The notes beneath the pieces are model-generated. The model saw only the letters and a program-made list of their open reading frames with translations, ran no database searches and was not told the DNA's origin. From contig NZ_JACVAP010000001.1 of assembly GCF_014851915.1 (NCBI RefSeq), positions 1,116,001 to 1,180,000 on the forward strand: a DNA stretch of 64,000 nt. The letters run 5' to 3'. This DNA is from Xanthomonas sp. XNM01. Its GTDB lineage: Bacteria; Pseudomonadota; Gammaproteobacteria; Xanthomonadales; Xanthomonadaceae. Positions 7,186 through 14,989 of this stretch are shown here, in pieces (positions within the stretch are counted from its first letter, which is position 1; each line of letters begins with the position of its first letter). A program made the translations under genes and the position numbers.

Positions 7186-7555
7186 CCGCGGCACCGGCTG
7201 CGGCATGCGCGCTGCTGGCGGCGCGGGGCGAGTGCGGTCGGCCGGTGCATGCGGTGGTCGCCAGCTGCGCTGTGGATGCATCGGCCGCGCCATCGCGGTA
7301 CTGGCGCACCGCACGGCATGACCGGGCCGCTTCCATGGATCGGATCCGCAGCGTGATCGCGTGTGGACGCGTTCGGTGCGTGGCATTCGGTGCGCTGTAC
7401 TGCGCGCGTCCGCCCGCAGCTGCTCCGGCGATGGCGCGCGCTCCAGGTTGTGTCGCGGATCGACCGCGCTGGGCGCTTGCCCGATCGCCCGCTCCGACAG
7501 GCCCGTCATATCGCGCGGGATAGACTGCAGGCTGGCATCGACCAAGGGAGAGGGA
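7186..7555. other. 370-bp intergenic region
   Basis: No credible gene or hairpin terminator was seen. The last 40 bp contain a possible -10 element (TAGACT near 7520) and the strong AAGGGAGAGGG ribosome site of the next gene. The rest is G+C-rich spacer. Confidence 0.4.
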
Positions 7556-9178
7556 ATGAGCCGTTACCTGGCCTATGCGTGCAGCATCGCGCTGCTGCTT
7601 GTTTCGTGCGTGCTGGCGATGTTCTGGCCGGCCTGGTGGTGGGGCGTGGCCGCGTTCGGCCTGCTGGTGGCGATCGGCACGCTGGATCTGCTGCAGACGC
7701 GCAGCACGCTGCGCCGCAACTATCCGATCCTGGCGCACTTCCGCTACGGGCTCGAATCGGTCGGCCCGGAAATCCGCCAGTACTTCATCGAAGGCGACAC
7801 CGTCGAGGCGCCGTTCTCGCGCGCGCAGCGCGCGCTGGTCTACCGCCGCGCCAAGGGCGTGATGGACGTGGTGCCGTTCGGCACGCTGCAGGACGTGTAC
7901 GCCGTGGACTACGAGTGGATCAACCACTCGATGGTGCCCAGCGACATCCCCGGCCACGATTTCCGCGTGGTGGTCGGCGCGGACACCGCGCATCCGTACT
8001 CGGTCAGCGTGTTCAACATCTCGGCGATGAGCTTCGGCTCGCTGTCGGCCAGCGCGGTGCGCGCGCTCAACGAAGGCGCGCGCCGTGGCGGCTTCTACCA
8101 CGACACCGGCGAGGGTTCGATCTCGCCCTATCACCTCGAGCACGGCGGCGACCTGGTCTGGGAGATCGGCTCGGGCTACTTCGGCTGCCGCGATGCGCAT
8201 GGCCGGTTCGACCCGGAGCGCTTCGCCGCGCAGGCCGCGCGACCGCAGGTGAAGATGATCGAGGTCAAGCTGTCGCAGGGGGCCAAGCCGGGTCATGGTG
8301 GCGTGCTGCCCGCGGCCAAAGTCAGCGCCGAGATCGCGGCCACGCGCGGCGTGCCGGAAGGCGTGGAGTGCGTCTCGCCCGCGCGGCACTCGGCCTTCGA
8401 CTCGCCGCTGGGACTGCTGCGGTTCGTCGCGCGGCTGCGTGAGCTGTCGGGTGGCAAGCCGGTCGGCTTCAAGCTGGCCATCGGCCATCCCTGGGAATGG
8501 TTCGGCATCGCCAAGGCCATGCACGAGAGCCGGCTGCTGCCGGACTTCATCGTGGTCGACGGCGCCGAAGGCGGGACCGGCGCCTCGCCGGTGGAGTTCA
8601 TGGACCACATCGGCGTGCCGATGCACGAGGCGCTGCTGCTGGTGCACAACACCCTGGTCGGGCTGGAACTGCGCGACAAGGTGCGGATCGCCGCGGCGGG
8701 CAAGATCACCAGCGCGTTCGACATCGCCAAGACCATGGCGATGGGCGCGGACTGGTGCAACTCCGGCCGCGGTTTCATGTTCGCGCTCGGCTGCATCCAG
8801 TCGATGAGCTGCCATACCGACCGCTGCCCGACCGGCATCGCCACCCAGGACCCGCGCCGCTGGAAGCACCTGGATCCGGCCGACAAGGCCACGCGCGTGC
8901 ACCAGTACCACGACAACACGCTGCGCGCGCTGCACGACCTGCTCTGCGCGGCCGGGCTGTCGCATCCGTCCGATCTGGGCCCCGAACACATCCTGCGGCG
9001 GGTCTCGCCGATCGAGATCCGCTCGCTGGCCGCGCTGTTCCGCTACCTGGAGCCGGGCGAACTGCTGCAGCGCGTGCCCGACCACGCGGTGTTCCAGGCG
9101 TTCTGGGCCGAGGCGCGCAGCGATACGTTCGCCCCGCCGGGCAAGGTCGGCGCCCTGCGCCGCAGCAAGTCAGGCTGA
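7556..9178 (+). CDS. Membrane-anchored FMN-binding glutamate-synthase-family protein
   Basis: The protein has 540 residues; the start at 7556 follows AAGGGAGAGGG. Residues 5-40 form two hydrophobic segments (CSIALLLVSCVLAMFWPAWW...), a membrane anchor. The remainder is the FMN-binding alpha/beta-barrel of glutamate synthase (GltS_FMN): SAMSFGSLS, EIGSGYFGCRD, LSQGAKPGHGG, GKPVGFKLAIGH, VDGAEGGTGASP, and a cysteine block CIQSMSCHTDRCPTGIATQD that resembles the Fe-S ligands of GltB. It lacks the glutamine amidotransferase domain and a GltD partner, so the electron donor and reaction are unknown. Proteins of this class are widespread and uncharacterised. Confidence 0.88.
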   Translation: MSRYLAYACSIALLLVSCVLAMFWPAWWWGVAAFGLLVAIGTLDLLQTRSTLRRNYPILAHFRYGLESVGPEIRQYFIEGDTVEAPFSRAQRALVYRRAKGVMDVVPFGTLQDVYAVDYEWINHSMVPSDIPGHDFRVVVGADTAHPYSVSVFNISAMSFGSLSASAVRALNEGARRGGFYHDTGEGSISPYHLEHGGDLVWEIGSGYFGCRDAHGRFDPERFAAQAARPQVKMIEVKLSQGAKPGHGGVLPAAKVSAEIAATRGVPEGVECVSPARHSAFDSPLGLLRFVARLRELSGGKPVGFKLAIGHPWEWFGIAKAMHESRLLPDFIVVDGAEGGTGASPVEFMDHIGVPMHEALLLVHNTLVGLELRDKVRIAAAGKITSAFDIAKTMAMGADWCNSGRGFMFALGCIQSMSCHTDRCPTGIATQDPRRWKHLDPADKATRVHQYHDNTLRALHDLLCAAGLSHPSDLGPEHILRRVSPIEIRSLAALFRYLEPGELLQRVPDHAVFQAFWAEARSDTFAPPGKVGALRRSKSG

Positions 9179-9192
9179 GCCGGCGGGGCCGC

Positions 9193-10728
9193 TCAGGATG
9201 CGCGCTCGGCCACCTCCAGCAGCAGGCGCCCGGCGAAGCCCGGGCGCACGCCGTCCGGGCTGGCCAGCGCGATCTGCAGCAGCCGGGTGCCGCCGTCGCC
9301 CTGCTGCAGGCTGGCAGCCAGTGGCGCTTCGTCGCCGTGCAGCGAGGCCAGGCCGTAGCGCACGCTGCCGTCGCGGATCGCGAAGGTGATCCGCTCGCGG
9401 TAGTTGTAGCTGTTCATGTAGTTTCGCCGGAACAGGCGGCCGCCGACCTCGAACAGCGGCACGTGCACGGCCAGGTCGATGTAGAACACCAGGGCGCGGT
9501 CCGCCGCTTCGCGGGCGGCCTTGAGCAGGTAGCCGGTGAACAGGTAGACCGGCTTGCCGTCCTTCACCAGTGCGTCGTACTCCATCAGGATCGCCGAGTT
9601 CTGGTCCTGGCGGCGCTCGTTGAGCATGTACAGCGCGTTGCGCACCGAACTGGCGGCATCGATGTAGTAGGAGCCGCGGACCTCTTTACCGGCGTCCTTC
9701 TCGGCCTGGACTGCGGCGGGCAGGGACAGCGCATCCACTGCAAGGCGCGCGGTGATGCCGACCTCGCCGAACAGGAACCGCCGCAGGTTCTGGTAGCCCT
9801 CTTCGGAATTGACGATGCCGTAGGGGCCGGAATGGCTGCGGTGCGCGATCGCGCGCGGCGCACCTTCGATCGAGGCGTCGGCGATCGCCACCAGGCCGTC
9901 GCTCATCGGTCCGGCGGCCTTCTTCGACAGCCCGGCGAAGGCCTCGTAGTCGCGGTGGTTGGAGCCGATGAAGCAGAACGTGTGCTCGACCGGGAACGCG
10001 CCGTCCAGCGAATTGACCGGCGCGCCGGCAGGCAGCTTCAGGTACTCGCGCATGCGCCCGCGGTTGAAGTTCGAGACCTGCAGGCCGTCCAGGCCGCCGA
10101 AGTCGGGCACGTTCATGCCCAGCATCTCGATGCCGCCGTGCGGCGTGCCGTAGGTGTAGAAGCGGCCGACATGGTGCCGTGCGCGGGCGGCAGCGCTGTC
10201 CAGTTCCAGCGCCTTGTCGCGGGCGGTGTCGCCGGTGCCATGGCGGCAGAGGTTCTGCAGGTAGCTGCGGCAGACCAGCCCGCCCATCGAGTGCGCGACC
10301 AGGGCGACCTGGAAGTCGCGCGCGGCGGCCGCATCGTCTCCGCAGATCGCCCGCCGCACCTGCAGGATGAAGGCGCGCAGGTCGGCGGCGAACTGCTCCA
10401 TTCCGACCCGCCTGCCGGTGCCCAGCGATTCGGACACCTGTTCGTAGTAGCGGAACACCCAGACCGAGCGGGGCGGGGCGGTGCCCGGCTCGTAGTCGAT
10501 GCCACCGCCCTGGTAGGCATCGACGTAGTCGTGGTCCTTGATCAGGCGCAGCAGCGGCGATTCGAAGATGAAGCGGACCGGCTTGCCGTCCCAGCGCTGG
10601 CGCAGGTGCGAGGCGCCGAGGTTGAAGCCCATGTACGGGTCGGCGGTGGTCGCCTCGATCTCGGCCATGGTGGCGGCGTAGCCGCGCACGTAGATGATCG
10701 GCAGGAAGGGGGGGCTGACGCGTGGCAT
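9193..10728 (-). CDS. Alpha/beta-hydrolase, lipase/PGAP1-like
   Basis: The 511-residue protein has the nucleophile elbow AHSMGG with Ser147 and an N-terminal strand plus oxyanion turn IIYVRGYA at 11-18. Candidate acid and histidine residues lie in the C-terminal half. A block TYGTPHGG near residue 195 is shared with lipase-like hydrolases that act on large substrates. No signal peptide is visible, so it is probably cytoplasmic. The C-terminal 180 residues (from about 330) form an extra domain I cannot name. It faces the previous gene tail to tail with a 14-bp gap. Substrate unknown; hydrolase fold confident. Confidence 0.75.
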   Translation of the reverse strand: MPRVSPPFLPIIYVRGYAATMAEIEATTADPYMGFNLGASHLRQRWDGKPVRFIFESPLLRLIKDHDYVDAYQGGGIDYEPGTAPPRSVWVFRYYEQVSESLGTGRRVGMEQFAADLRAFILQVRRAICGDDAAAARDFQVALVAHSMGGLVCRSYLQNLCRHGTGDTARDKALELDSAAARARHHVGRFYTYGTPHGGIEMLGMNVPDFGGLDGLQVSNFNRGRMREYLKLPAGAPVNSLDGAFPVEHTFCFIGSNHRDYEAFAGLSKKAAGPMSDGLVAIADASIEGAPRAIAHRSHSGPYGIVNSEEGYQNLRRFLFGEVGITARLAVDALSLPAAVQAEKDAGKEVRGSYYIDAASSVRNALYMLNERRQDQNSAILMEYDALVKDGKPVYLFTGYLLKAAREAADRALVFYIDLAVHVPLFEVGGRLFRRNYMNSYNYRERITFAIRDGSVRYGLASLHGDEAPLAASLQQGDGGTRLLQIALASPDGVRPGFAGRLLLEVAERAS

Positions 10729-10896
10729 GGGCTGTCCTTGGCGATGCAGCCGCGGGCGCGGCCGTCCAATTCGAACACGGTTTGCGTGACCGGCGCCGGT
10801 CAGCGGCCGCAGCCGCGTACGAAAGTGCGCGCGGATGATTGACCGTTCCGTTCTGGCCGATTAAGATGCGCGCCCTGCAACACAGCATGCAGATCC

Positions 10897-10971
10897 GGGC
10901 GGTTAGCTCAGCGGTAGAGCATTGCCTTCACACGGCAAGGGTCACAGGTTCGATCCCTGTACCGCCCACCA
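10897..10971 (+). tRNA. tRNA-Val (anticodon CAC)
   Basis: The gene is 75 nt with encoded CCA. The acceptor stem GGGCGGT pairs with ACCGCCC, the anticodon stem TTGCC pairs with GGCAA, the loop is TTCACAC, and the anticodon CAC lies at 10929-10931. A strong terminator follows directly. Confidence 0.96.
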
Positions 10972-10979
10972 GATATGGG

Positions 10980-11013
10980 AAAGGCCGGCTTCGATGCCGG
11001 CCTTTTTCTTTTT
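10980..11013 (+). terminator. Rho-independent terminator of tRNA-Val
   Basis: AAGGCCGGC (10981-10989) pairs with GCCGGCCTT (10996-11004) across a 6-base loop, followed by a T-rich tract to 11013. Confidence 0.92.
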
Positions 11014-11094
11014 GCGGCCGGGACTTAACAGCCCGCTTCGTTGCCGGCATGATCGGAAGCCGCCCGGCGGATCCGGACCGGACGAAGGAGCACC

Positions 11095-12918
11095 ATGCAG
11101 CCCAGCCAGATCGAGCAGGCCTACGTACGCTGGCGCGTCCCGGCGCTGGTCGCCTCGGTGTTGTTGATCGTGGTCCTGCCGTTCGTGCTGGCGCGGGACT
11201 GGAGCCTGGACGGGCTGGAAGCGGCCGAGTCGGTCCGGCACACGCTCGAGGTGGAGGCCGCGGTGCATGCGCTGGAAGCGCAGCTGCGCGAGAGCGAGTC
11301 CTACGCGCTGGCCATCGCCGCCGGCGCCGACGACCCGGTCTACGGCCCGGGCCTGGAGCGCAGCATCGCGCAGACCGCGCCGGCGCTGGCGCGGCTGGAG
11401 GAACTGAGCCGCGACAACCCCGGGCAGCAGATCCTGATCGGCCGGCTGCACGAGCAGATCCTGCGGCGCATGGAGATCTGCCGGCGGCTCGCGCTGGGTG
11501 CGCCGCTGGCCGAGCGCCGCGACCTGATCCACGACATGGGCTCGCGCTACCGGGTGCGCGAGCTGTTCGACCAGATCCTCGGCAACGAGCAGCGCCTGCT
11601 CAACGAACGCAAGCAGTACGCGCAGCAGCAGCAGCAGCGGATCGGCTGGCTGACGATGGGCGCCGTAGTGGTGCAGGTCGCGCTGCTGGCGCTGGTGATC
11701 TACCTGCTGTACCGGCTCGAGCGCAAGCGCCTGACCACCGAGCGGCGCCTGCGCCGGGCCAGCGCGCGAGCGCTGGCGGTGCTGCAGACCGTGCGCGAAC
11801 CGATCGCGCTGCTCGATCCCGGCCTGCGCGTGATCATGCACAACACCGCGTTCGCCGAGCTCTACGACACCGAGGAAGACGAACTGCGCTCCACGCTGGA
11901 CGAGGTCGGCAACGGCGCATGGCGCGATCCGGTGATCCGCCAGCGTCTGGTCGACGTACTGGTGCGCAACCGCGAACTGTGGGATTTCGAGCATGTCCAG
12001 CGCACCGCCGACGGCGTGGTCCGGACCATGCTGATCAACGCCCGCAGGATGCAGCTGCCGGACCGCGAGGACGACGCGATCCTGATGACCGTCAGCGACA
12101 TCAGCGCGCACAAGGTGGCCCAGCAGCGGATCGCGAACCTGAACCGGCAGCTGGAAGGCAAGATCGAACAGATTTCGGAAGTCAACCGGGAACTTGAAGC
12201 GTTCAGTTATTCGGTGTCCCACGATCTGCGTGCGCCGCTGCGCCATGTGGCAGGATTCTCCGACAAGCTGTCGCGCCATCTGGGCGATGGCATCGACGAG
12301 AAGGGGCGCCACTATCTTGGGGTGATCGGCAGTTCGGCGCAGCGGATGTCCAGCCTGATCGACGACCTGCTGGTCTACTCGCGCCTGGGCCGCAGCGCGC
12401 TGAGGCTGCAGGCGGTGGACATGCAGTCGCTGGTCGCCGAGGCCCGCGCAGTCCTGGACTCCAACCTCGAAGCCGACGCAGAGGCCGGCGGCCGGGCGGT
12501 GCACCGGGTCGAGTGGCGCATCCAGCCCCTTCCCATCGTGGTGGCCGACGAGAACATGATGCGCCAGGTCTGGCTGAACCTGCTTGGAAACGCGGTCAAG
12601 TATTCCGCCCGGCGCGAGCCGGCCCTGGTCGAAGTCGGCTATCACCTGAACGACGAAGGTGCGCATCATTTCAGCGTGCGCGACAATGGCGTCGGTTTCG
12701 ACATGGAATACGCGCACAAGCTGTTCGGCGTGTTCCAGCGCCTTCACAAGCCCAGCGAGTATCCGGGCACCGGTATCGGCCTGGCGAGCGTGCGCCGGGT
12801 CCTGACGCGCCACGGCGGCCAGATCTGGGCCGAATCCGAACCCGACAAGGGCGCCGTCTTTCATTTCGTCCTGCCGCCTCCGCCGGACGCCTCCTTCTCT
12901 TCCGAGAACATCCAATGA
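11095..12918 (+). CDS. Membrane sensor histidine kinase (CHASE3-PAS-HisKA-HATPase)
   Basis: The protein has 607 residues. A membrane helix at 15-33 and another at about 186-206 enclose a helical periplasmic domain of CHASE3 type. Residues 230-340 form a PAS-like domain, 360-430 a HisKA domain with phosphoacceptor His376 in SYSVSHDLRAPLRH, and 455-600 a HATPase domain (NAVKYS, DNGVGFDM, GTGIGLA). The kinase part is of the kind found in bacteriophytochrome and Cph1 kinases. Its stop overlaps the start of the receiver gene (ATGA), and a receiver-kinase-receiver gene follows, so the three form one phosphorelay operon. The signal is unknown. Confidence 0.9.
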   Translation: MQPSQIEQAYVRWRVPALVASVLLIVVLPFVLARDWSLDGLEAAESVRHTLEVEAAVHALEAQLRESESYALAIAAGADDPVYGPGLERSIAQTAPALARLEELSRDNPGQQILIGRLHEQILRRMEICRRLALGAPLAERRDLIHDMGSRYRVRELFDQILGNEQRLLNERKQYAQQQQQRIGWLTMGAVVVQVALLALVIYLLYRLERKRLTTERRLRRASARALAVLQTVREPIALLDPGLRVIMHNTAFAELYDTEEDELRSTLDEVGNGAWRDPVIRQRLVDVLVRNRELWDFEHVQRTADGVVRTMLINARRMQLPDREDDAILMTVSDISAHKVAQQRIANLNRQLEGKIEQISEVNRELEAFSYSVSHDLRAPLRHVAGFSDKLSRHLGDGIDEKGRHYLGVIGSSAQRMSSLIDDLLVYSRLGRSALRLQAVDMQSLVAEARAVLDSNLEADAEAGGRAVHRVEWRIQPLPIVVADENMMRQVWLNLLGNAVKYSARREPALVEVGYHLNDEGAHHFSVRDNGVGFDMEYAHKLFGVFQRLHKPSEYPGTGIGLASVRRVLTRHGGQIWAESEPDKGAVFHFVLPPPPDASFSSENIQ

Positions 12919-13358
12919 CCACGATCCGCACCATCCTGCTGGCCGAAGACAGCGCCGCCGACGCCGAAATGGCGATCGACGCGCTGCGCGAGGCCAAGCT
13001 CGCCAACCCGATCGTGCACGTGGAGGACGGCGTCGAGGCGCTGGAGTACCTGCAGCGCAAGGGGCGGTTCGCCGACCGCGCCGACGTCGATCCGGCGGTG
13101 CTGCTGCTGGACATCAAGATGCCGCGGATGGACGGGCTGGAGGTGCTGCAGCGGATCCGTGCCGACGAGCGCCTGCGGCGGCTGCCGGTGGTGATCCTGT
13201 CGTCCTCGCGCGAGGAAAGCGACTTGGCCCGCAGCTGGGACCTGGGCGCGAACGCCTACGTGGTCAAGCCGGTCGACGTCGAGCAGTTCTTCGGCGCGGT
13301 CAAGACCCTCGGCCACTTCTGGGCGCTGGTCAACCAAGCGCCGACGAGCGAGGGCTGA
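12915..13358 (+). CDS. Stand-alone response regulator, Rcp1 type
   Basis: The 147-residue protein is a single receiver domain without an output domain. The acidic pair is in LLAEDSAADAEM, the phosphoacceptor is Asp66 in LLLDIKMPRMDG, and the conserved Thr/Ser and Lys lie in VILSSSREES and VVKPVD. The tail FFGAVKTLGHFWALVN is typical of Rcp1-like regulators that pair with phytochrome-type kinases. The ATG overlaps the kinase stop. It probably passes phosphate between the flanking kinases or binds a target protein. Confidence 0.9.
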   Translation: MTTIRTILLAEDSAADAEMAIDALREAKLANPIVHVEDGVEALEYLQRKGRFADRADVDPAVLLLDIKMPRMDGLEVLQRIRADERLRRLPVVILSSSREESDLARSWDLGANAYVVKPVDVEQFFGAVKTLGHFWALVNQAPTSEG

Positions 13359-13359
13359 C

Positions 13360-14880
13360 ATGCCGTTGCGTGCGATCAGCAGTGTCCACAAGGTGCGTGT
13401 CCTGCTGGTGGAAGACTCGCCCGAGGACGCCGAGCTGGTGCAGATGCAGCTGGAGGACGCCGGCCTGCGCGCCGACTTCCTGCGGGTGGACGACGCGCAG
13501 GGCGTGGCCTCGGCCCTGGCCGGCTTCAAGCCCGACATCGTGCTGTCGGACCTGAGCATGCCGGGGTTCTCCGGGCACGAGGCCCTGCGCATCGTGCGCG
13601 GCCAGGCCGCGCTGATGCCCTTCATCTTCGTCTCCGGCACCATCGGCGAGGACGCCGCGGTCGAGGCGCTGCACGACGGCGCCAACGACTACATCCTCAA
13701 ACACAGCAGCGCGCGCCTGCCGATGGCGGTCGAGCGCGCGCTGCGCGAGGCCCGCACCGAGGCCGAGCGGCAGCGTGCCGAGGCCGAGCTGATGCGCACC
13801 CAGCGCCTGGAAAGCCTGTCGCTGCTGGCCGCCGGCCTCAGCCACGACCTGCGCAACATCCTGCAGCCGCTGCTGATCGTGCCCGACCTGCTGCAGCAGC
13901 GGACCGACGACCCGCGCCTGCACCAGCTCGCGGCCGTGGTGGCCGAGTGTGGCCGCCGCGGGCACGAGATGGCCGAATCGATGCTCTCGTTCGTGCGCGG
14001 GTCGCGGCGGGCCAGCGAGCACATCGCGCTGGTCGATCTGTTCCACGCGGTCGAGCTGCTGCTCAAGGGCAGCCTGCCGCGCGGCGTCGAACTGGAGCTG
14101 GCCATCGCCGACCAGGCGCTGGCGGTGGAAGCCAACTACACCGAGCTCCAGCAGTGCCTGCTCAATCTCTGCCTGAACGCCCTGCATGCGATGCCCGACG
14201 GCGGAAAGCTGACCCTGTCGGCCGATCAGGTCGGCCTGCAGGTCCGGATCGGCGTCAGCGACACCGGCGTGGGCATGGACGACACCACCCGCGCGCAGCT
14301 GTTCACGCCGTTCTTCACCACCAAGACCAGTGGCACCGGCCTGGGGTTGGTGTCGTGCAAGCGCATCGCCGAGAGCAACGGCGGCCGGATCGAGGTCGCC
14401 AGCGCCGTCGGCGAAGGCACCCGTTTCGACCTGTGGCTGCCGCTGCCGGTCGAGATCGCCGACGAGGATGCCGAGCAGATCCCGGCGCCTGCGGCCGGCC
14501 ATGGCGAGCGGATCCTGCTGGTGGCCGCCGAGGCGGCCCAGCTGTCGCTGCTCGGCCACGCACTGGCCAGCCAGGGCTACGTGCCCGACATGGCGACCGA
14601 TGGCGCCGCCGCGCTGCGGCGCTGGGTCGACGGCGAGGCGCCAGACCTGGTGGTGGTCGACAGCGGCATCTCGATGCTGACCGCCGCCGGCCTGCTGGCG
14701 GCGATGCACGAATCCGGCTACGCCGGCCCGGCCATCGTGCTGGAGGATGCCGCCTCGCCGCTGGAGGAAGCGCTGCTGCCGCCGGCACTGCCACTGCGGC
14801 GCCTGCAGCGTCCGATCGGCATGCGCGAGTTGTTCGAGTCGGTCGCCGAGGCCCTGGCCGAAAGGCACGCCACCGCCTGA
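13360..14880 (+). CDS. Hybrid receiver-histidine kinase-receiver protein
   Basis: The protein has 506 residues. Residues 10-130 are a receiver with Asp64 in IVLSDLSMPGFSG. Residues 150-225 are a HisKA-like domain with His162 in LSHDLRNI, 245-365 a HATPase domain (NLCLNALHAM, DTGVGMDD, GTGLGLV), and 385-500 a second, degenerate receiver. The last receiver has lost the usual acidic pair (ILLVAAEAAQ) but keeps an aspartate in LVVVDSGIS. It starts 1 bp after the preceding stop. No membrane segment is seen, so it is a cytoplasmic partner that probably takes phosphate from the upstream pair. Confidence 0.88.
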   Translation: MPLRAISSVHKVRVLLVEDSPEDAELVQMQLEDAGLRADFLRVDDAQGVASALAGFKPDIVLSDLSMPGFSGHEALRIVRGQAALMPFIFVSGTIGEDAAVEALHDGANDYILKHSSARLPMAVERALREARTEAERQRAEAELMRTQRLESLSLLAAGLSHDLRNILQPLLIVPDLLQQRTDDPRLHQLAAVVAECGRRGHEMAESMLSFVRGSRRASEHIALVDLFHAVELLLKGSLPRGVELELAIADQALAVEANYTELQQCLLNLCLNALHAMPDGGKLTLSADQVGLQVRIGVSDTGVGMDDTTRAQLFTPFFTTKTSGTGLGLVSCKRIAESNGGRIEVASAVGEGTRFDLWLPLPVEIADEDAEQIPAPAAGHGERILLVAAEAAQLSLLGHALASQGYVPDMATDGAAALRRWVDGEAPDLVVVDSGISMLTAAGLLAAMHESGYAGPAIVLEDAASPLEEALLPPALPLRRLQRPIGMRELFESVAEALAERHATA

Positions 14881-14989
14881 TCGCACCGCTTCCGGGGCCA
14901 TCTGCACGCCACCGCGCCCGCCTATACTGGCGCGGTCTTGGCGGAACGGATGCGTGTGCATGGAGCAGGTCGGACAGGGGACGCGGTGG

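Noticed and set aside
3811-7545. A 1,244-codon minus-strand frame spanning the lacI gene, tRNA-Leu and tviB
   Set aside because: It crosses a tRNA and several well-supported genes and has no recognisable protein content.
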